64,000 nt of DNA from Elysia chlorotica (GCA_003991915.1 RQTK01000164.1:601200-665199); one strand, 5' to 3'; positions 22,910-35,559 are shown, numbered from the stretch's first letter. A program made the numbers and translations. Notes: generated by a model from the letters alone, not told the origin.

Positions 22910-23864
22910 CTGCAGACTCCAGAGTGGGAGCAAGCCCCGCCTTGACCACACTGGTGACGAGGTCTGTCAGGCCGAGGTCCTGCGCCACTTTAGGGATAGG
23001 GTCTGCCGCCAGTCTCTCAGCCTGCAGGATGCTCTCGTGGAACTGGCGTACGGCCAGTGGAACAGCTTCGTTATGCGCCAACTGCTCCTTCAGTACTGGT
23101 TCATACTCCAGCACCATCTGAAAGAACAGAAAGATGAATAATAAAACAACTGATATTTTATTAATACATAGCTATATGAGAGGAACTCCGCAATCAATTT
23201 CTTTTGGATCATTAAAGAATTTTATTGTTTCTACTCTGTGTTGACAAAATCGTGGGCAACTCTGTAAAACGTCTTATCACTGGAGTCATGAGTTGTCTAA
23301 CATTTATCTGATGCACAGTGGGAGGCACATGCAAAAGCTACGTCTGCAGTTAAGGATAGCTATCCTCAACTAATAGAGCTTTGAAAAGCATTAAAGATGA
23401 TACCAATCAGATGTGTGATACGAGACGACAGTAGTAGGCCTAGCACAGAGCCTCAAGTTGCCTAAATCCGGGCCTGATAGTTTGACAGATTCTGAAAAAC
23501 ACAGTGACTGATTTTGAATCGAAAAAGTCTAAAAAAAAACCAGCTAAATCCGTACTTTTCGAAAAAAAATTACTTGAATATATTTCTGATGGAAAATTCC
23601 TCAAAAGGTTCTTGCAGAGTTTTGTAATCAGTTGACACAATCGACTTATTGTTTCCTTTACAAACTTTCTACCTCACCACGACGGATCCCTACTCACCCT
23701 CTTCACGGAGTCGATATCCAGATTGAGGAACTGGGAGGCGCCTGAGCTGAAGCCTGCAGCCACGGCGAGTACGAGGATGACGGGCAGGAGTTCCATGTCT
23801 GGGGTGTTCGTGTCTGGTCAAGGTAAAGTAAGTACTGCAAAGCTGTGGATGGATCAGTGGGAAG

Positions 23865-23872
23865 TGTATATA
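23865..23872 (-). promoter_or_regulatory. Candidate TATA box of gene B
   Basis: TATATAC on the minus strand, about 70 bp upstream of the ATG at 23796. The same spacing and surroundings are kept in unit C (26235), which supports but does not prove a promoter role. Confidence 0.45.
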
Positions 23873-24305
23873 CCCAACCTGATTAGACAAGATTTCTCCA
23901 ACATGTTGGTATAATAGTCACTGAAAGATGATATAAGGAAAGTTCTAAGTTTCTTTTTTTTATTTGTGTATAAAACCACATAAAGACCACCAATAGACAC
24001 TTATTTATGATTCAATCCAAACACACTCGACTTTAACATTGAGGTATTTAAAAAAAAAAGGGGGGGGGGAGTAATTTACACGAAAAAAAACAACACCATA
24101 GCCTACAATTATAAATACCGGTAGTATGAACATTTTTACAACCAAGACCTAAAAACTGTTCGGAAAAGGACAAAGTCCAGCTTAGAAAAAACTTCCAAAC
24201 CACTTCAACTCCATAATGGAGGCTACACAAACTTTATTTTAGAATAGCCCAATGTGATAATATATGTTTTCCCCCCTAGTATAAGACAACTGGCAGTCAG
24301 TTGAT

Positions 24306-26166
24306 GGACTCCACTTTGCCAGAAAGGACGTGGAATTTCAGAACCTCTGCCAATACAGTAACGTTGGCAACTTCTTTTTTCACCCATTCAGGAAGCTTAA
24401 AAAAGGCGTCATTTGTCGGCCCAAAAACGGTAAAAGGTCCTGAAGGAAAGAGGGGTTAAAAAGGTGTGAACGTTAATTTATTTGACAGATGAACACAAGT
24501 AATTAAACTATGAGTGACATTTCTAAAAGAAAGTTCATCCTATAACAGCGTTTTTAACCTTAATGGGGCCAAGGTATCTCAGGATGGAGTATGTACAGTT
24601 ATAATGGGGCCAGCCTGTTTTGGGATCTCGTCGCCACATTATATTCCCTGTGAAAATCTATGATACGCTAAGCAGATCTAATAGCAGCTATGAACATTGT
24701 GTGATAAACCCACCTATAAATCCCACCTTGGAACTGTTATTTACATTGTGAGCGTAACAAACCCACCTTGGAACTGTTGTTTACATTGTGAGCGTAACAA
24801 ACCCACCTTGGAACTGTTGTTTACATTGTGAGTGTAACAAACCCACCTTGGAACTGTTGTTTACATTGTGAGTGTAACAAACCCACCTTGGAACTGTTGT
24901 TTACATTGTGAGTGTAACAAACCCACCTTGGAACTGTTGTTTTCATTGTGAGCGTAACAAACCCACCTTGGAACTGTTGTTTACATTGTGAGCGTAACAA
25001 ACCCACCTTGGAACTGTTGTTTACATTGTGAGTGTAACAAACCTACCTGCAGACTCCAGAGTGGGAGCAAGCCCCGCCTTGACCACACTGCTGACGAGGT
25101 CTGTCAGGCCGAGGTCCTGCGCCACTTTAGGGATGGGGTCTGCCGCCAGTCTCTCAGCCTGCAGGATGCTCTCGTGGAACTGACGCACGGCCAGTGGAAC
25201 AGCTTCGTTATGCGCCAACTGCTCCTTCAGTACTGGTTCATACTCCAGCACCATCTGAAAGAACAGAAAGATGAATAATAAAACGACTGATATTTTATTA
25301 ATACATAGCTATATGAGAGGAACTCCGCAATCAATTTCTTTTGGATCATTAAAGAATTTTATTGTTTCTACTCTGTGTTGACAAAATCGTGGGCAACTCT
25401 GTAAAACGTTTATCACTGGAGTCATGAGTTGTCTAACATTTATCTGATGCACAGTGGGAGGCACATGCAAAAGCTACGTCTGCAGTTAAGGATAGCTATC
25501 CTCAACTAATAGAGCTTTGAAAAGCATTAAAGATGATACCAATCAGATGTGTGATACGAGACGACAGGTAGTAAATCTGAAAAAAAAAATGGAAGAACTG
25601 GACCTTGTCTTCAGGCTAAATATTTGGACAATATTGGACGATACTGTTAAAAAATTTTCACAAAGTCAGCAAGAGATTGCAGTCACACTGAATATGTGTT
25701 GGAATCTTTATTCTTCTCTACAAGACTTTGTTCATCAACTTGCGACATAGTAATAGCAGCAGCAGCAGCAGAAAACAAAATGAAAACAATGAAAAGAAAA
25801 TGAAGGGAGGTCTCTAGCACAGGGCCTTGAGTTGCCTAATCCCAGGTTTGACAGATTCTCCAAAATACAATGTCTTTGATTTTCAATTTAAAAAAAGTTT
25901 TAAAAAAAACCAGCTAAATCCGTACTTTTCGAAAAAAAATTACTTGAATATATTTCTGATGGAAAATTCCTCAAAAGGTTCTTGCAGAGTTTTGTAATCA
26001 GTTGACACAATCGACTTATTGTTTCCTTTACAAACTTTCTACCTCACCACGACGGATCCCTACTCACCCTCTTCACGGAGTCGATATCCAGATTGAGGAA
26101 CTGGGAGGCGCCTGAGCTGAAGCCTGCAGCCACGGCGAGTACGAGGATGACCGGAAGGGGTTCCAT
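24306..26166 (-). pseudogene. Unit C: partial tandem copy of gene B (exons 1-2 and part of 3)
   Basis: Exon 1 is 26068-26166, exon 2 25047-25254 and partial exon 3 24306-24439. Exon 1 differs from gene B by Leu3 to Pro; exon 2 by one Thr to Ser. Exon 3 has kept its acceptor and [19 protein letters not shown] but is cut after KVES at about 24306, where gene B's 5' flank begins; reading on meets a stop within two codons. Exons 4-6 are missing. The unit could be dead, or its promoter and exons 1-2 could splice into gene B exon 3, because exon 2 ends in the same phase (1). Intron 1 of this unit has an extra block of roughly 230 bp with a gcagcagcag run near 25760 that gene B lacks. Confidence 0.75.
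24691..25046 (-). repeat. 40-bp minisatellite abutting the exon 2 donor, unit C
   Basis: About eight near-identical 40-bp units of the same sequence as in gene B, ending at the exon 2 donor. Units here are more uniform than in gene B, and the number differs, so the arrays have changed since the duplication. Confidence 0.92.
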
Positions 26167-26180
26167 GTCTGGGGTGTTCG

Positions 26181-26615
26181 TGTCTGGTCAAGGTAAAGTA
26201 AGTACTGCAAAGCTGTGGATGGATCAGTGGGAAGTATATATACCCAACCTGATTAGACAAGATTTCTCCAACATGTTGGTATAATAGTCACTGAGTGAGT
26301 GAGTGAGTTTGTTTTTACGGCTATATTGTGCCCATGATGTCCTAAGACAGTTAATGCATTATACTAGTAGCAACGGTGACTCCTTTATCTCTCTGAGTAG
26401 TAAAAACATAAAAATTGTGCGTGAAAAGTTTGGTTAAAAGTGAAGGGTATATACAGTAGTTTAAAAGATCCCAGTGTGTAATAATTGTCTAGGTAAAGTG
26501 AGTACTGCAAAGCTGTGGATGGATCAGTGGGAAGTATATATAGGGGGCCTACCCAACCTGATTAGACAAGATGTCTCCAACATGTTGGTATAATAGTCAC
26601 TGAAAGATGATGTAA
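26181..26615 (-). promoter_or_regulatory. Duplicated upstream promoter segment of unit C with insertion
   Basis: The block ggtaaagtaagtactgcaaag ... gttggtataatagtcactga is present at about 26190-26294 and again at about 26493-26602, and once upstream of gene B (23820-23923). Both C copies keep the minus-strand TATA-like word (plus strand gtatatata, 26235 and about 26535). Between them sits about 195 bp beginning gtgagtgagtgagtttg, a repeat start common in molluscs. Confidence 0.65.
26295..26490. mobile_element. Inserted repeat (gtgagtgagtgagttt type)
   Basis: This block interrupts a duplicated promoter segment and begins with a gtga-run followed by tttgtttttacggctatatt. Similar starts are familiar from dispersed molluscan repeats. 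The end is defined only by where homology to the flank resumes. Confidence 0.5.
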
Positions 26616-26719
26616 GGAAAGTTCTAAGTTTCTTTTTTTTATTCGTGTATAAAACCACATAAAGACCACCAATAGACACTTATTTATGATTCAATTTACC
26701 AAAGGTAACTGTGGTTTCT

Positions 26720-26890
26720 TTCTTGAAATACCAAACACACTTGACTTTAATATTGAGGTATTAAAAAAAAAGGGGGGGGGGGGTTTACACGAAAAAAAAC
26801 CAGAAAAAAAAATATATATATACCAAACACACTCGACATTAATATTGAGGTATTTAAAAAAAAAAGGGGGGGGGGAGTAATTTACACGAA
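26720..26890. repeat. Duplicated flank block with poly-A/poly-G junctions
   Basis: The word accaaacacact.gac.ttaatattgaggta followed by an A run and a G run appears at about 26731 and again at about 26821, and once in gene B's flank (about 24017-24070, with some changes). The homopolymer runs are assembly-sensitive. Confidence 0.7.
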
Positions 26891-27109
26891 AAAAAACACC
26901 ATAGCCTACAATTATAAATAATATGAACATTTATACAACCAACAACTAAAAACTGTTCGGAAAAGGACAAAGTCCAGCTTAGAAAAAACTTCCAAACCAC
27001 TTCAACTCCATAATGGAGGCTACACAAACTTTATTTTAGAATAGCCCAATGTGATAATATATGTTTTCCCCCCTAGTATAAGACAACTGGCAGTCAATTG
27101 TCCACCTTG

Positions 27110-28040
27110 ATTGAACATCACACTAACGTTTTATTCAAATTCCAAGACCAAGGCAACACTAACTATATCACAAGACTTACAAAGTTGTTTTTTTTTTCAA
27201 GTCTTATAAATAAACTATTGGCACCTTATTTATCCAATGCTACCTTATTCATAGTAGGCTACACGTAGTGTAATCATTTCACATTATCTAATAGTCATTC
27301 AGCATTGGCCGATGCATTCTTAGAAGAGAACAGGTCAACTGATTGAAGTGAATAATTATAGTTTTGCATAAAAACGTTAATATTGATCTTTTCGTTTTAA
27401 ATTAGTATTGTAGTAATTACAGAATGATAATTATTCGGGAATATTTATTGTTCGGCCTACAAGCCCACTAGACTTATAATGCACCCTACATAATATCTTA
27501 GTGATATAGCTCATTTTCGTTCATGCAAACAAATGTATGTTTACTTCGGCGACCCTGACGCACTGTTACTTTTGGTTGGGAAGCCCCGGCCTTTGTCCTA
27601 TTACGTAACTACATGCACATGTAATTTGTAATTAATGAACACGGTTTTAACCCTTGTAACCCTACTCACAGGGGGGATACCGAATGGTGCGCTGGAGAAC
27701 CTAGAGTTCTGAGGGTTAATGTCCTTGACCTATAATTCAGGTGTACTTAAGCTAGGGTTTATTTAACGTAGGCCTACTGGCCTAGGCCCTACGGTCATTT
27801 ACTAAGATAAGCTGTTGGCGAGACTAACTACTTACTAGTGCTGGCGATAGATAGATTTTGCTAAATAAAGAATTTATGAGAGCGAGGGAGAGAGAGAAAA
27901 GGCCTTGTAACGGATTGGATACCGGTACTTATTATTATGCTTCCATAACAATTGTATAATACTAACATCTATTTAACTACAAGTTTTGTGTGGTGTGTTC
28001 AATTTTATTGAAACCTCTTTGTATCAATTGTTTTAAAATC
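27110..28040. other. No gene seen
   Basis: AT-rich sequence upstream of unit C. No exon or repeat array is supported here. Confidence 0.5.
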
Positions 28041-28081
28041 AATGTATACGTTAAGTTATAACGAAATGATCAATCTTGCTT

Positions 28082-28088
28082 TTGTTGC

Positions 28089-28123
<35 letters not shown>

Positions 28124-28125
28124 TT
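28082..28125 (+). repeat. (TTG)n microsatellite
   Basis: A run of about a dozen gtt units. The Val frame across it is an artefact. Confidence 0.9.
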
Positions 28126-28269
28126 GCTGTTGTATTTATTGATGTTACTGTTATTATTAGTTGTTGTTCTCCAGTGACGTTTGGGCTTTCGCCTTTGCCC
28201 AATAAAGAAATAGGCCTATCTGAAGGTGCTTTTGTGTTAAATCGAAAACGTGAAGAACTATAAAACAAG

Positions 28270-28345
28270 GGAGTGGGGAGAAGGTCAAAGCGCGTAGCTT
28301 TTAATCGGAAGATTGCGGGTTTGATCCACGTTCAGGCCGCCTTGC
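28270..28345 (+). mobile_element. tRNA-like SINE head
   Basis: The segment aaagcgcgtagcttttaatc followed by ggaagattgcgggtttgatcc has A- and B-box spacing. The same head type recurs at about 46565 and 50998. Confidence 0.5.
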
Positions 28346-28574
28346 TTTTGATTTGTTTGGTTGTTTATTTGTTTGTTGGTGTTGTTTTTCTCTCCATATT
28401 CGTCAGTTTCAGTATAGGCCTACTATGAAAGGTTATGTGAAAAGCGTCGCCTCGCTAAATTAAATCAAAGTTTAAAGATAATTAAAAAAAAAAGAGGAGA
28501 CAGGTAATGTTGTTGCCTTTACTTGTTCAATGATGCAGTGTCGTTGGGTGGAGAGAGAAAGATAGAGACATAGT

Positions 28575-29130
<556 letters not shown>

Positions 29131-29920
29131 GGGGGGGGCGTGAAAGAGAGAGTGTATGTGGTGCAGGAAAAAAATGCAGGTAGAAAGCTAAGGCAACTAG
29201 ATAGAATCAAGAAAGACTATAGATAAACGGAAAAAGAGTAATCTAGTTCGATAACTTGTTGGCTAAACATAAGCAAAGCTAATGATAAGAATGGTCAATT
29301 ATATTAATGAATGGCATTTACATTTCCCATACGGTACCAGTATTTAAAAAAACGCTCTGTGCGCCAATATATAACAACAAAAACAAACAAAAAACACATT
29401 AATTGTAGTGAAACACAGCTGGTTAAAAATTAGAATCTAGAGCATTCAACACCGTGCATGACATGCGACAAAAACGCTAGGAATATAAATAAATAAATTT
29501 AGTAGGCCTACATGTAGTAAACACTTACCTAAACGTCTATGTCTGCTAAGACTAATTCTTCACTGAACGCCAACCTGCAGGGGCCGGTATATTTATACAG
29601 AAAGTAGCAAGGACGAAAAAAACCACAATAACAGATGAAAGCGATCATGTGATAGCTGTATTCTTGTTATACAAGAATGACACCGCCGATTTACTCAGCT
29701 CTCTCCTCGTGCGGTGCTAGTTTCATAACTATGAAAACAACATGATCATAGCTTTGAGGTGGCCTTCTAGCTGTGCGGTTCGGGATTTTTTTTTTTTTTT
29801 TAATGCACGACTATCAGTCTGTGGTTGTACCACATGTTCGATGTTGTTGTTTTTCAGCAATGCTTCAAGGTTATCAACCGTTGTTTTTTTTAATTGAATA
29901 CAAATCATTATATATGAGAA

Positions 29921-30069
<149 letters not shown>

Positions 30070-30455
30070 TTATTACATCTCTTTGCTCAAAATCAACACT
30101 GGAAATAACAGTCATAAGCGATTATTAACTTCTAAGTGCCAAGATAGTCGTTTGGCTACCATTCTGGAAAAGTATTTGGTGTATATTATACAGTAATAGA
30201 ATTTCAAGACATTGCCTTGGAATGTTTTTTCAGAATTGTGTTATGCATGAGATCTGGGCCTGCGGCCGTCTCCTTCAGAAGTTTTAAGCAAAAGTAACAT
30301 TCGTTTTAACGGAACGGTTTGTTTTAATCTTGAGAGCCGTCTGGGGAGAAGTCAACCGGTTCCTCCTCAGACTGCTTTTTAAAGGTTCGAAATGTAGAAG
30401 AGTAGTGTTGGTTGGAGGAGCTCTGGAAAATGCATCGCCTAGTGCTTTTGCAATT

Positions 30456-31620
30456 TTGTAGCTTAAGTGCTGATTGTTGGCTGCACTACGTCTTGTGGCT
30501 TATCTACAAGGGCACGGTATTTTTTGCCTTCTGTTTGGGGTCTTGGTAATAATTCTTGTTCTATTCTAATTCTAGTAGATATCATTGTTCTTTGAGTTCG
30601 TAAATTTCTGTTGTTTTTAATTAAACAGCATGTAACATCTAATCAAAGTTCACATTTGGCACTTTGCGAGCAGGGTTGAGTAAAACTTATTTTGTATTGT
30701 TTTTATGAAATTGTTTGCATTTGGTGATAGTAAACAGCGATAGATTGTTTCAGTAGTATTAAGAGTTTTGCGTCTGTTGTATATCTAGTTTGTTCGAGGT
30801 TAAAAAAAAATTAAGTTGTACTGGTAGCTTGTTCGAGGTTTGGTAGTAAAGTGTGAGTTGTACGTAGTTGTAGTTAGAATGTGTTATAGTCAGGTAGTAG
30901 TGAAATTTTGCTGATCACACGAGGTGCCAATGACACCAGAGCACGGCAGTGGTTACCTTGTGGAACGTTTGGCCGCATCAGAAATCAGGCGCTACCTGAG
31001 ATCTGAGGCGGACGCCGACGCCGTGACCCCGGGCCCCACCCGGTCATCTGGTTTGCCCCCGCCATCAGGTCAGGACAATCCGCACTCAGGCGTGACCCAC
31101 TACAAGTATTACATGGTTTACTTACGGCCACGCGCGGATTTGGACTTCATTTGACTGTTAGTTATGAGTGTCCTCTTTGTGATCAGGTGAACAATTTTAT
31201 AATTATATTAAATAGCGCAAGTTTTCTTTTTTTTTTTTCTTTTCCTCACATTGTTACGTGGGAGTAACAATTAAAAATGGTAGTGACGGGATTCGTTTGA
31301 TATTTAAATTTTTTACTTTGTAAACGTACGAATCCTTTTTTTTCCCTACAGGGTTATTGTTATGACTTACTTCTTGGTTTATTTTAGCTGGGTAGTTTGG
31401 TTGGCATACAACTGTAAAATGTGTATAGTTGCGTATGTGTTAGTTGCTATTTCAGGTAATCACCCTGCAACCTGGACGACTGGACATGTTTTATGCTTTT
31501 ATTTTATGGGTTATTTTATTCGTAGGATTTTCGTTAGTCGTAAGGCTACAGAGTGTTACATTGTATTGCTTAAGTGCTAATTGTTTGCTGCACTACGCCG
31601 TGTGACTTACGAACAAGGCG
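30456..31620 (+). repeat. Two ~60-bp direct repeats flanking a 1.1 kb segment
   Basis: The words cttaagtgctgattgttggc ... ctgcactacg at 30461-30520 and cttaagtgctaattgtttgc ... ctgcactacg at 31568-31620 match for about 55 bp. Between them is sequence with a GC-rich open frame at 30930-31154. They may be the ends of a mobile element or an old local duplication. Confidence 0.55.
30930..31154 (+). CDS. Unrecognised 74-residue open frame
   Basis: ATG at 30930 opens 74 codons in a GC-rich patch set in AT-rich flanks. It includes YLVERLAASEIRRYLRSEA, a Gly-Pro-Ser-rich middle, and HYKYYMVYLRP near the end. No family is recognised, and no signal peptide or membrane segment is seen. Its position between direct repeats suggests a transposon-borne or relic frame. 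Codon-like composition is the only positive evidence. Confidence 0.25.
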   Translation: MTPEHGSGYLVERLAASEIRRYLRSEADADAVTPGPTRSSGLPPPSGQDNPHSGVTHYKYYMVYLRPRADLDFI

Positions 31621-31689
31621 CTGCAGTTTAAGATAATTAGCCCTGAGGCCTCTACAGTTCCATTGTAACAAATGAGTACTACTCATTTT

Positions 31690-32085
31690 TTTCTACATTT
31701 ATTTTGGGAGCCTGGAAGGCCACCCAGAGCGCCGCAAGATCTAACCACACTCACTCTGATGAGCCTTCACAGTCACAGAGATGTTGCCGAAAATTTCTTC
31801 CCAGTACTTTGCTCATAGCAAAAACCCTGAGGTTAGCCACATTTGTGTCTGAATCGCAGATCACAAAGGATGGTGACCGGCTGGTTTTAGAAGTGGAGCC
31901 AAAAAGGTTTGGACACCCTCTGCCTTCAATTTGCTTGATCCGGATGGCACGCCCTCTCCAGCTGGCCAAGGCATCGTTAATAAGTTTGGAGTTGGCGAAG
32001 TTTGAATACAGAGGAGAGAATCCATAAAAAAGGCGTGGACGTTCTTCTCTTTCGGGGGCACCACGCGGATATCCAGCACAAGTAG
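31690..32085. other. Unrecognised GC-richer block with overlapping open frames
   Basis: Frames are open on both strands here. The plus frame includes LRLATFVSESQITKDGDRL and VEVEPKRFGHPLP-like words; the minus frame includes LDIRVVPPKEKNVHAFF. Neither has clear splice sites or a family match by eye. A decayed transposon ORF is the most likely explanation. Confidence 0.3.
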
Positions 32086-32764
32086 TGAGACAGGGCTATT
32101 CCGGAGTTATACTTCTAACATAGAGGGAATGCTAGAATTGACCCTAGCCACGCAAAACATGACCAGCCGATTGAGCCGATTGATGTATATATGTGGTGGA
32201 AAGGCAGTAAGAGAAGTCTGTGGGTTGGATTCCCACTAAGTCTTGAGCCATTAATAAGATGTATATGATTTACAGCTTTAAAAAGAGGATTGTTTCAAAT
32301 GTGTCATTTATTTTTATACCATTGCATTTTTTACCTTTTGGTATTGTTAAATTTTGGATTCTTCAACTGTCATCATGAAAGTCTGGACTGTTGAAAGCCT
32401 GATATGTTCAGGCATTGCCCAGACCTGCACTTGTTTACTGATTTTACACAACAATGACGTAACATGTCTAACAGTTTAAAAACAATATGGGAAGATTACT
32501 TCCCATGAGTGATACTGATAGTGGTTGTCTCCCGTGATGACCCGCTGATGCGAGTGCCACTCCACATTATCTCTAATGGCTTATCTGGCCTCTGTGTGAC
32601 TTGTTTATAATAATATTATTATTGCTCACAAGAGTAGGCCTATATCACACTGGACAGGTTCAGTGCGTGTGAAACCACAGCCCACACTCAGACACTTGAG
32701 TCTAGTGACCACTCAGTCAGGAGTCAATATCAATTGTCTCACGTGAGACGACCCTTCTCAGGGA

Positions 32765-32962
32765 GCCGGGGGCGTGGTGGCCCTGTGGTAGACCATCGGT
32801 TGGGTCGGTGTCAGTTTAATGTGACCGGCTGAGACAGAAGTCATGGTATCCCCGCCCTGTGTCGTGTGTGGCAGCCCATAAAATTGTCAGACGTCAGTCT
32901 TGGGGTCCGTCCACAATATAGCCTTTATAGTGCTGATGTTGGACGTTAAACCAACTCAGCAA
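32765..32962 (+). mobile_element. SINE family 1
   Basis: Short head (gtggccctgtggtagacc) followed by the full body: gtgaccggctgagacag, gtcagacgtcagtcttgg, and the 3' end gttggacgttaaaccaactc. Confidence 0.75.
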
Positions 32963-33159
32963 CATCTCAGGGAGCTCAGCTGATCCGTCGCTAGAAAGAA
33001 GCGACAGTTAAACACCAGAAAAGCAATTGTAAGGTAAGAATGTTTGGTAACACTGTGAAAGAGGGGTTGAATAGGCGACGGCTATCTCGAAGACTCAGGC
33101 CACAAGTGACGCATTCTCGGCTACTCTCGCACTATCTCATTGGGTCCAATAGCAATCAC

Positions 33160-33340
33160 TGACCTAGTTCTGTAGAATCAGATGTCCTTGCTAGTCTCAG
33201 GGGTTCGATCTATAAATAGATTATCACTTGTTTGTTACTGGTTAGGTCGGCGTCATCATGATGTAACCGGCCTAGTCCTGGCTATCCCGCTCAAGGGCCC
33301 CGTCGCCGAATGGGATCTTCTTTGAGAATCTATGAAACGT
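33160..33340 (+). mobile_element. SINE family 2
   Basis: The body words ttaggtcggcgtcatcatga, tgtaaccggcctagtc and ggccccgtcgccgaatgg match the element at 10.2 kb. The head region includes ggggttcgatct. Confidence 0.55.
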
Positions 33341-33344
33341 TAAC

Positions 33345-35070
33345 AGAGGACATAGCTTGTACATTACTAGAGAGCAAGTCAAAACCAACAACATCCTAGA
33401 AAGAGAAGACCTCTGTAAATAGAGAAGCTCAAAATCTGATGGCCATGCCGCTAGATTGGGCATTTCTCAACTCACACATCACACGGGTTACAAAACAAAG
33501 TGTCAAAAATAACAAAAGAATAAGTATCTGGTGGAAGGTTTGTGTAACACTACCAAAGGGGCAGAAGTACAAAGTCCGGTAAACGATTGTTTTGTGGTTT
33601 TCTTAGTTCTTACTCGAGTGTATGTCGTCGAACTCTGCTCTACGTTATTTGCGTTTTTATAGTTGGCTACACATATATAACATTTAAAAAATTGACGCAA
33701 CAGTTCTGCTTCTTGAACACGACTCGGTCTTCCACCATTGTAGAAACCCCATGTTCCGAAGCATAGCCTTGCTTGTTAAAGATAAAATGAACAGAAAAAT
33801 GTAACAGAAAGTACAGAATCACTTAAAACGATGACGAAGCAAACAAAATTAAAAGTGGAAAAAGAATTATACAATGTTGAATATTTATGTAAGAAAATAC
33901 TTTAGATATGTTTAGGTGGGCCTTTCATAACCTTAAGTGACTGGAAGGAAAAGAAAACAGTGCATAAAGCTTGGTGAGTCGATATGGTTTAAAGACTGAA
34001 GTGGATATTATGAAAGACAAGTGGATAGAGAGAAGGAATTTAAAAGATAGAGTGGCCTTAGAAAAAGATAGTAGATACGGTGAGAGATAGATGTAACAAA
34101 TTATAACACATCAGTTTAAAAAATCGGGGTTGATTGGTGTTTTGCTTTACTTTACTTGTAATCGGGGTTGATTGGTGTTTCGCTTTACTTGTAACTGCTT
34201 TATATGTGTATATATATATATATATAATTATATTATAACACGAGTCGTACGCTTACCACAAGACTGTACTTACAGCTCAATGAAGGGTTGAAATAGAGAG
34301 ATGATAAGAAGAAAAAGAAGAAGATTAAGAGAAACAGACAGTCAGATATCAGTGTGGGAGTGAAATTGAAAGGAACAAAACGCCATTCTGTACTTTTATG
34401 AACTCAGGTCTATTGACAGGCAGAAAGATGGGCAGATCAGCAGGGGAATAGACATAGGCTAATAAGTACAACCTTGATGTAATCTTAAACCACTGACTAA
34501 GGGGATTTGTCACACCGAAATAAACACCACCCAAAGTTAGGCTACCGTTGTGCTTAGGCTACTGTCCTAAATTTAGTTTTTATGTTTACCGAGCGAGGAA
34601 ATCTATCATGCAGAGAGTTTATGTCAACATGACCTTTCTCTAATTCGAAGAGTTGTATAACAGATTACGCTGTATGATGTACTGATATGACAAAACAATA
34701 GATCTGCTGATCTAAGGAAAACGTCATCATCGTCAACACCAATTTTATATTTTCGGGTTCGTATAAGGCTTTCTCTGCAATTTAAGAATTTCTTTTTTGT
34801 GTGAAAAAAGTGCATTTTAATATGAAGAACACATCGAATATTTCATGCGAGGGAATAGGGCTTAATGGTTTTGATAAAAAAATTGCAAAAACCAACTTAA
34901 GGCAAGAAAACGGATACAATTATGACTAAATTTTTTTCACAAAATATTTAACATACAAAATTCAAACAGGCGTTGTGGGAAATAATTTAAAATGAAAGGA
35001 GAAGCTTTAATTGGCTTGGATCGACTGTATGGATATAAAAGACAAACTAAAGAAAAAAGTTGAGGTACAA
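33345..35070. other. No gene seen
   Basis: Mostly AT-rich. A 30-bp word (atcggggttgattggtgttt) is tandemly repeated near 34124-34190, followed by a short (TA)n run. No exon is supported. Confidence 0.5.
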
Positions 35071-35165
35071 TTCAGTTAGCAGACGTCACTACGGCTCAGT
35101 CGTTTAATCTCCTCTGTCTTTGGGCTCGGCTTATATCTGATCAATGCAAATTTTACATTCATAGT

Positions 35166-35208
35166 TTTGTTGTTGTTGTTGTTGCGGTTGTTGTTGTGTT
35201 TGATTAGG

Positions 35209-35285
<77 letters not shown>

Positions 35286-35373
35286 GCGGTTGTTGTTGTG
35301 TTTGATTAGGTTGTTGGTGTCGTTGTTATTGTTCCTGCTCTTGCTGATATTTTTTGTCATTGTTTGTGTTGTT

Positions 35374-35413
<40 letters not shown>

Positions 35414-35440
35414 TTGTTGTTGTTCTTCTTCTTCTTCTTT
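35166..35440 (+). repeat. (TTG)n microsatellite with duplicated flank
   Basis: Long ttg runs. The interruption gcggttgttgttgtgtttga and taggttg occurs on both sides of the main run (about 35185 and 35287), showing internal duplication of the tract. Confidence 0.95.
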
Positions 35441-35559
35441 TCGTCGTTCTTGTTGTTCTTCTTTTCGTCGATGAAGTCTTTGTTGTTGTTATTGTTGTTG
35501 CTGATGCACGGTACTTGTTGTTTTTGGTTGATGTCCACTTGACCACAACCCGGGAAGTG

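Larger units (their letters stand above)
19254..23796 (-). pseudogene. FAS1 gene B (TGFBI/periostin-like), exon 4 lost
   Basis: Exons (minus): 1 23698-23796, 2 22910-23117, 3 21924-22144, 5 20474-20581, 6 19254-19366. Lengths of exons 1, 3, 5 and 6 equal those of intact gene A, and all keep GT-AG ends. Exon 1 codes for a signal peptide (MELLPVILVLAVAAGFSSG). Exons 2-3 make the first FAS1 domain, with [13 protein letters not shown] and LKFHVLSGK. Exons 5-6 carry [15 protein letters not shown] and [15 protein letters not shown] from the second domain. Exon 4, which should supply about 97 codons, is absent: only its acceptor and first 18 bp remain near 21182-21209. Joining exon 3 to exon 5 shifts phase and meets TGA at once, so at best a one-domain secreted protein of about 180 residues is made. 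Either a pseudogene, a truncated paralogue, or an assembly deletion. Confidence 0.75.

Noticed and set aside
24821..25006. Open frame with QGGFVTLTM-type repeats
   Set aside because: Three 40-bp minisatellite units equal 40 codons, which keeps the frame open by arithmetic; it is intronic.
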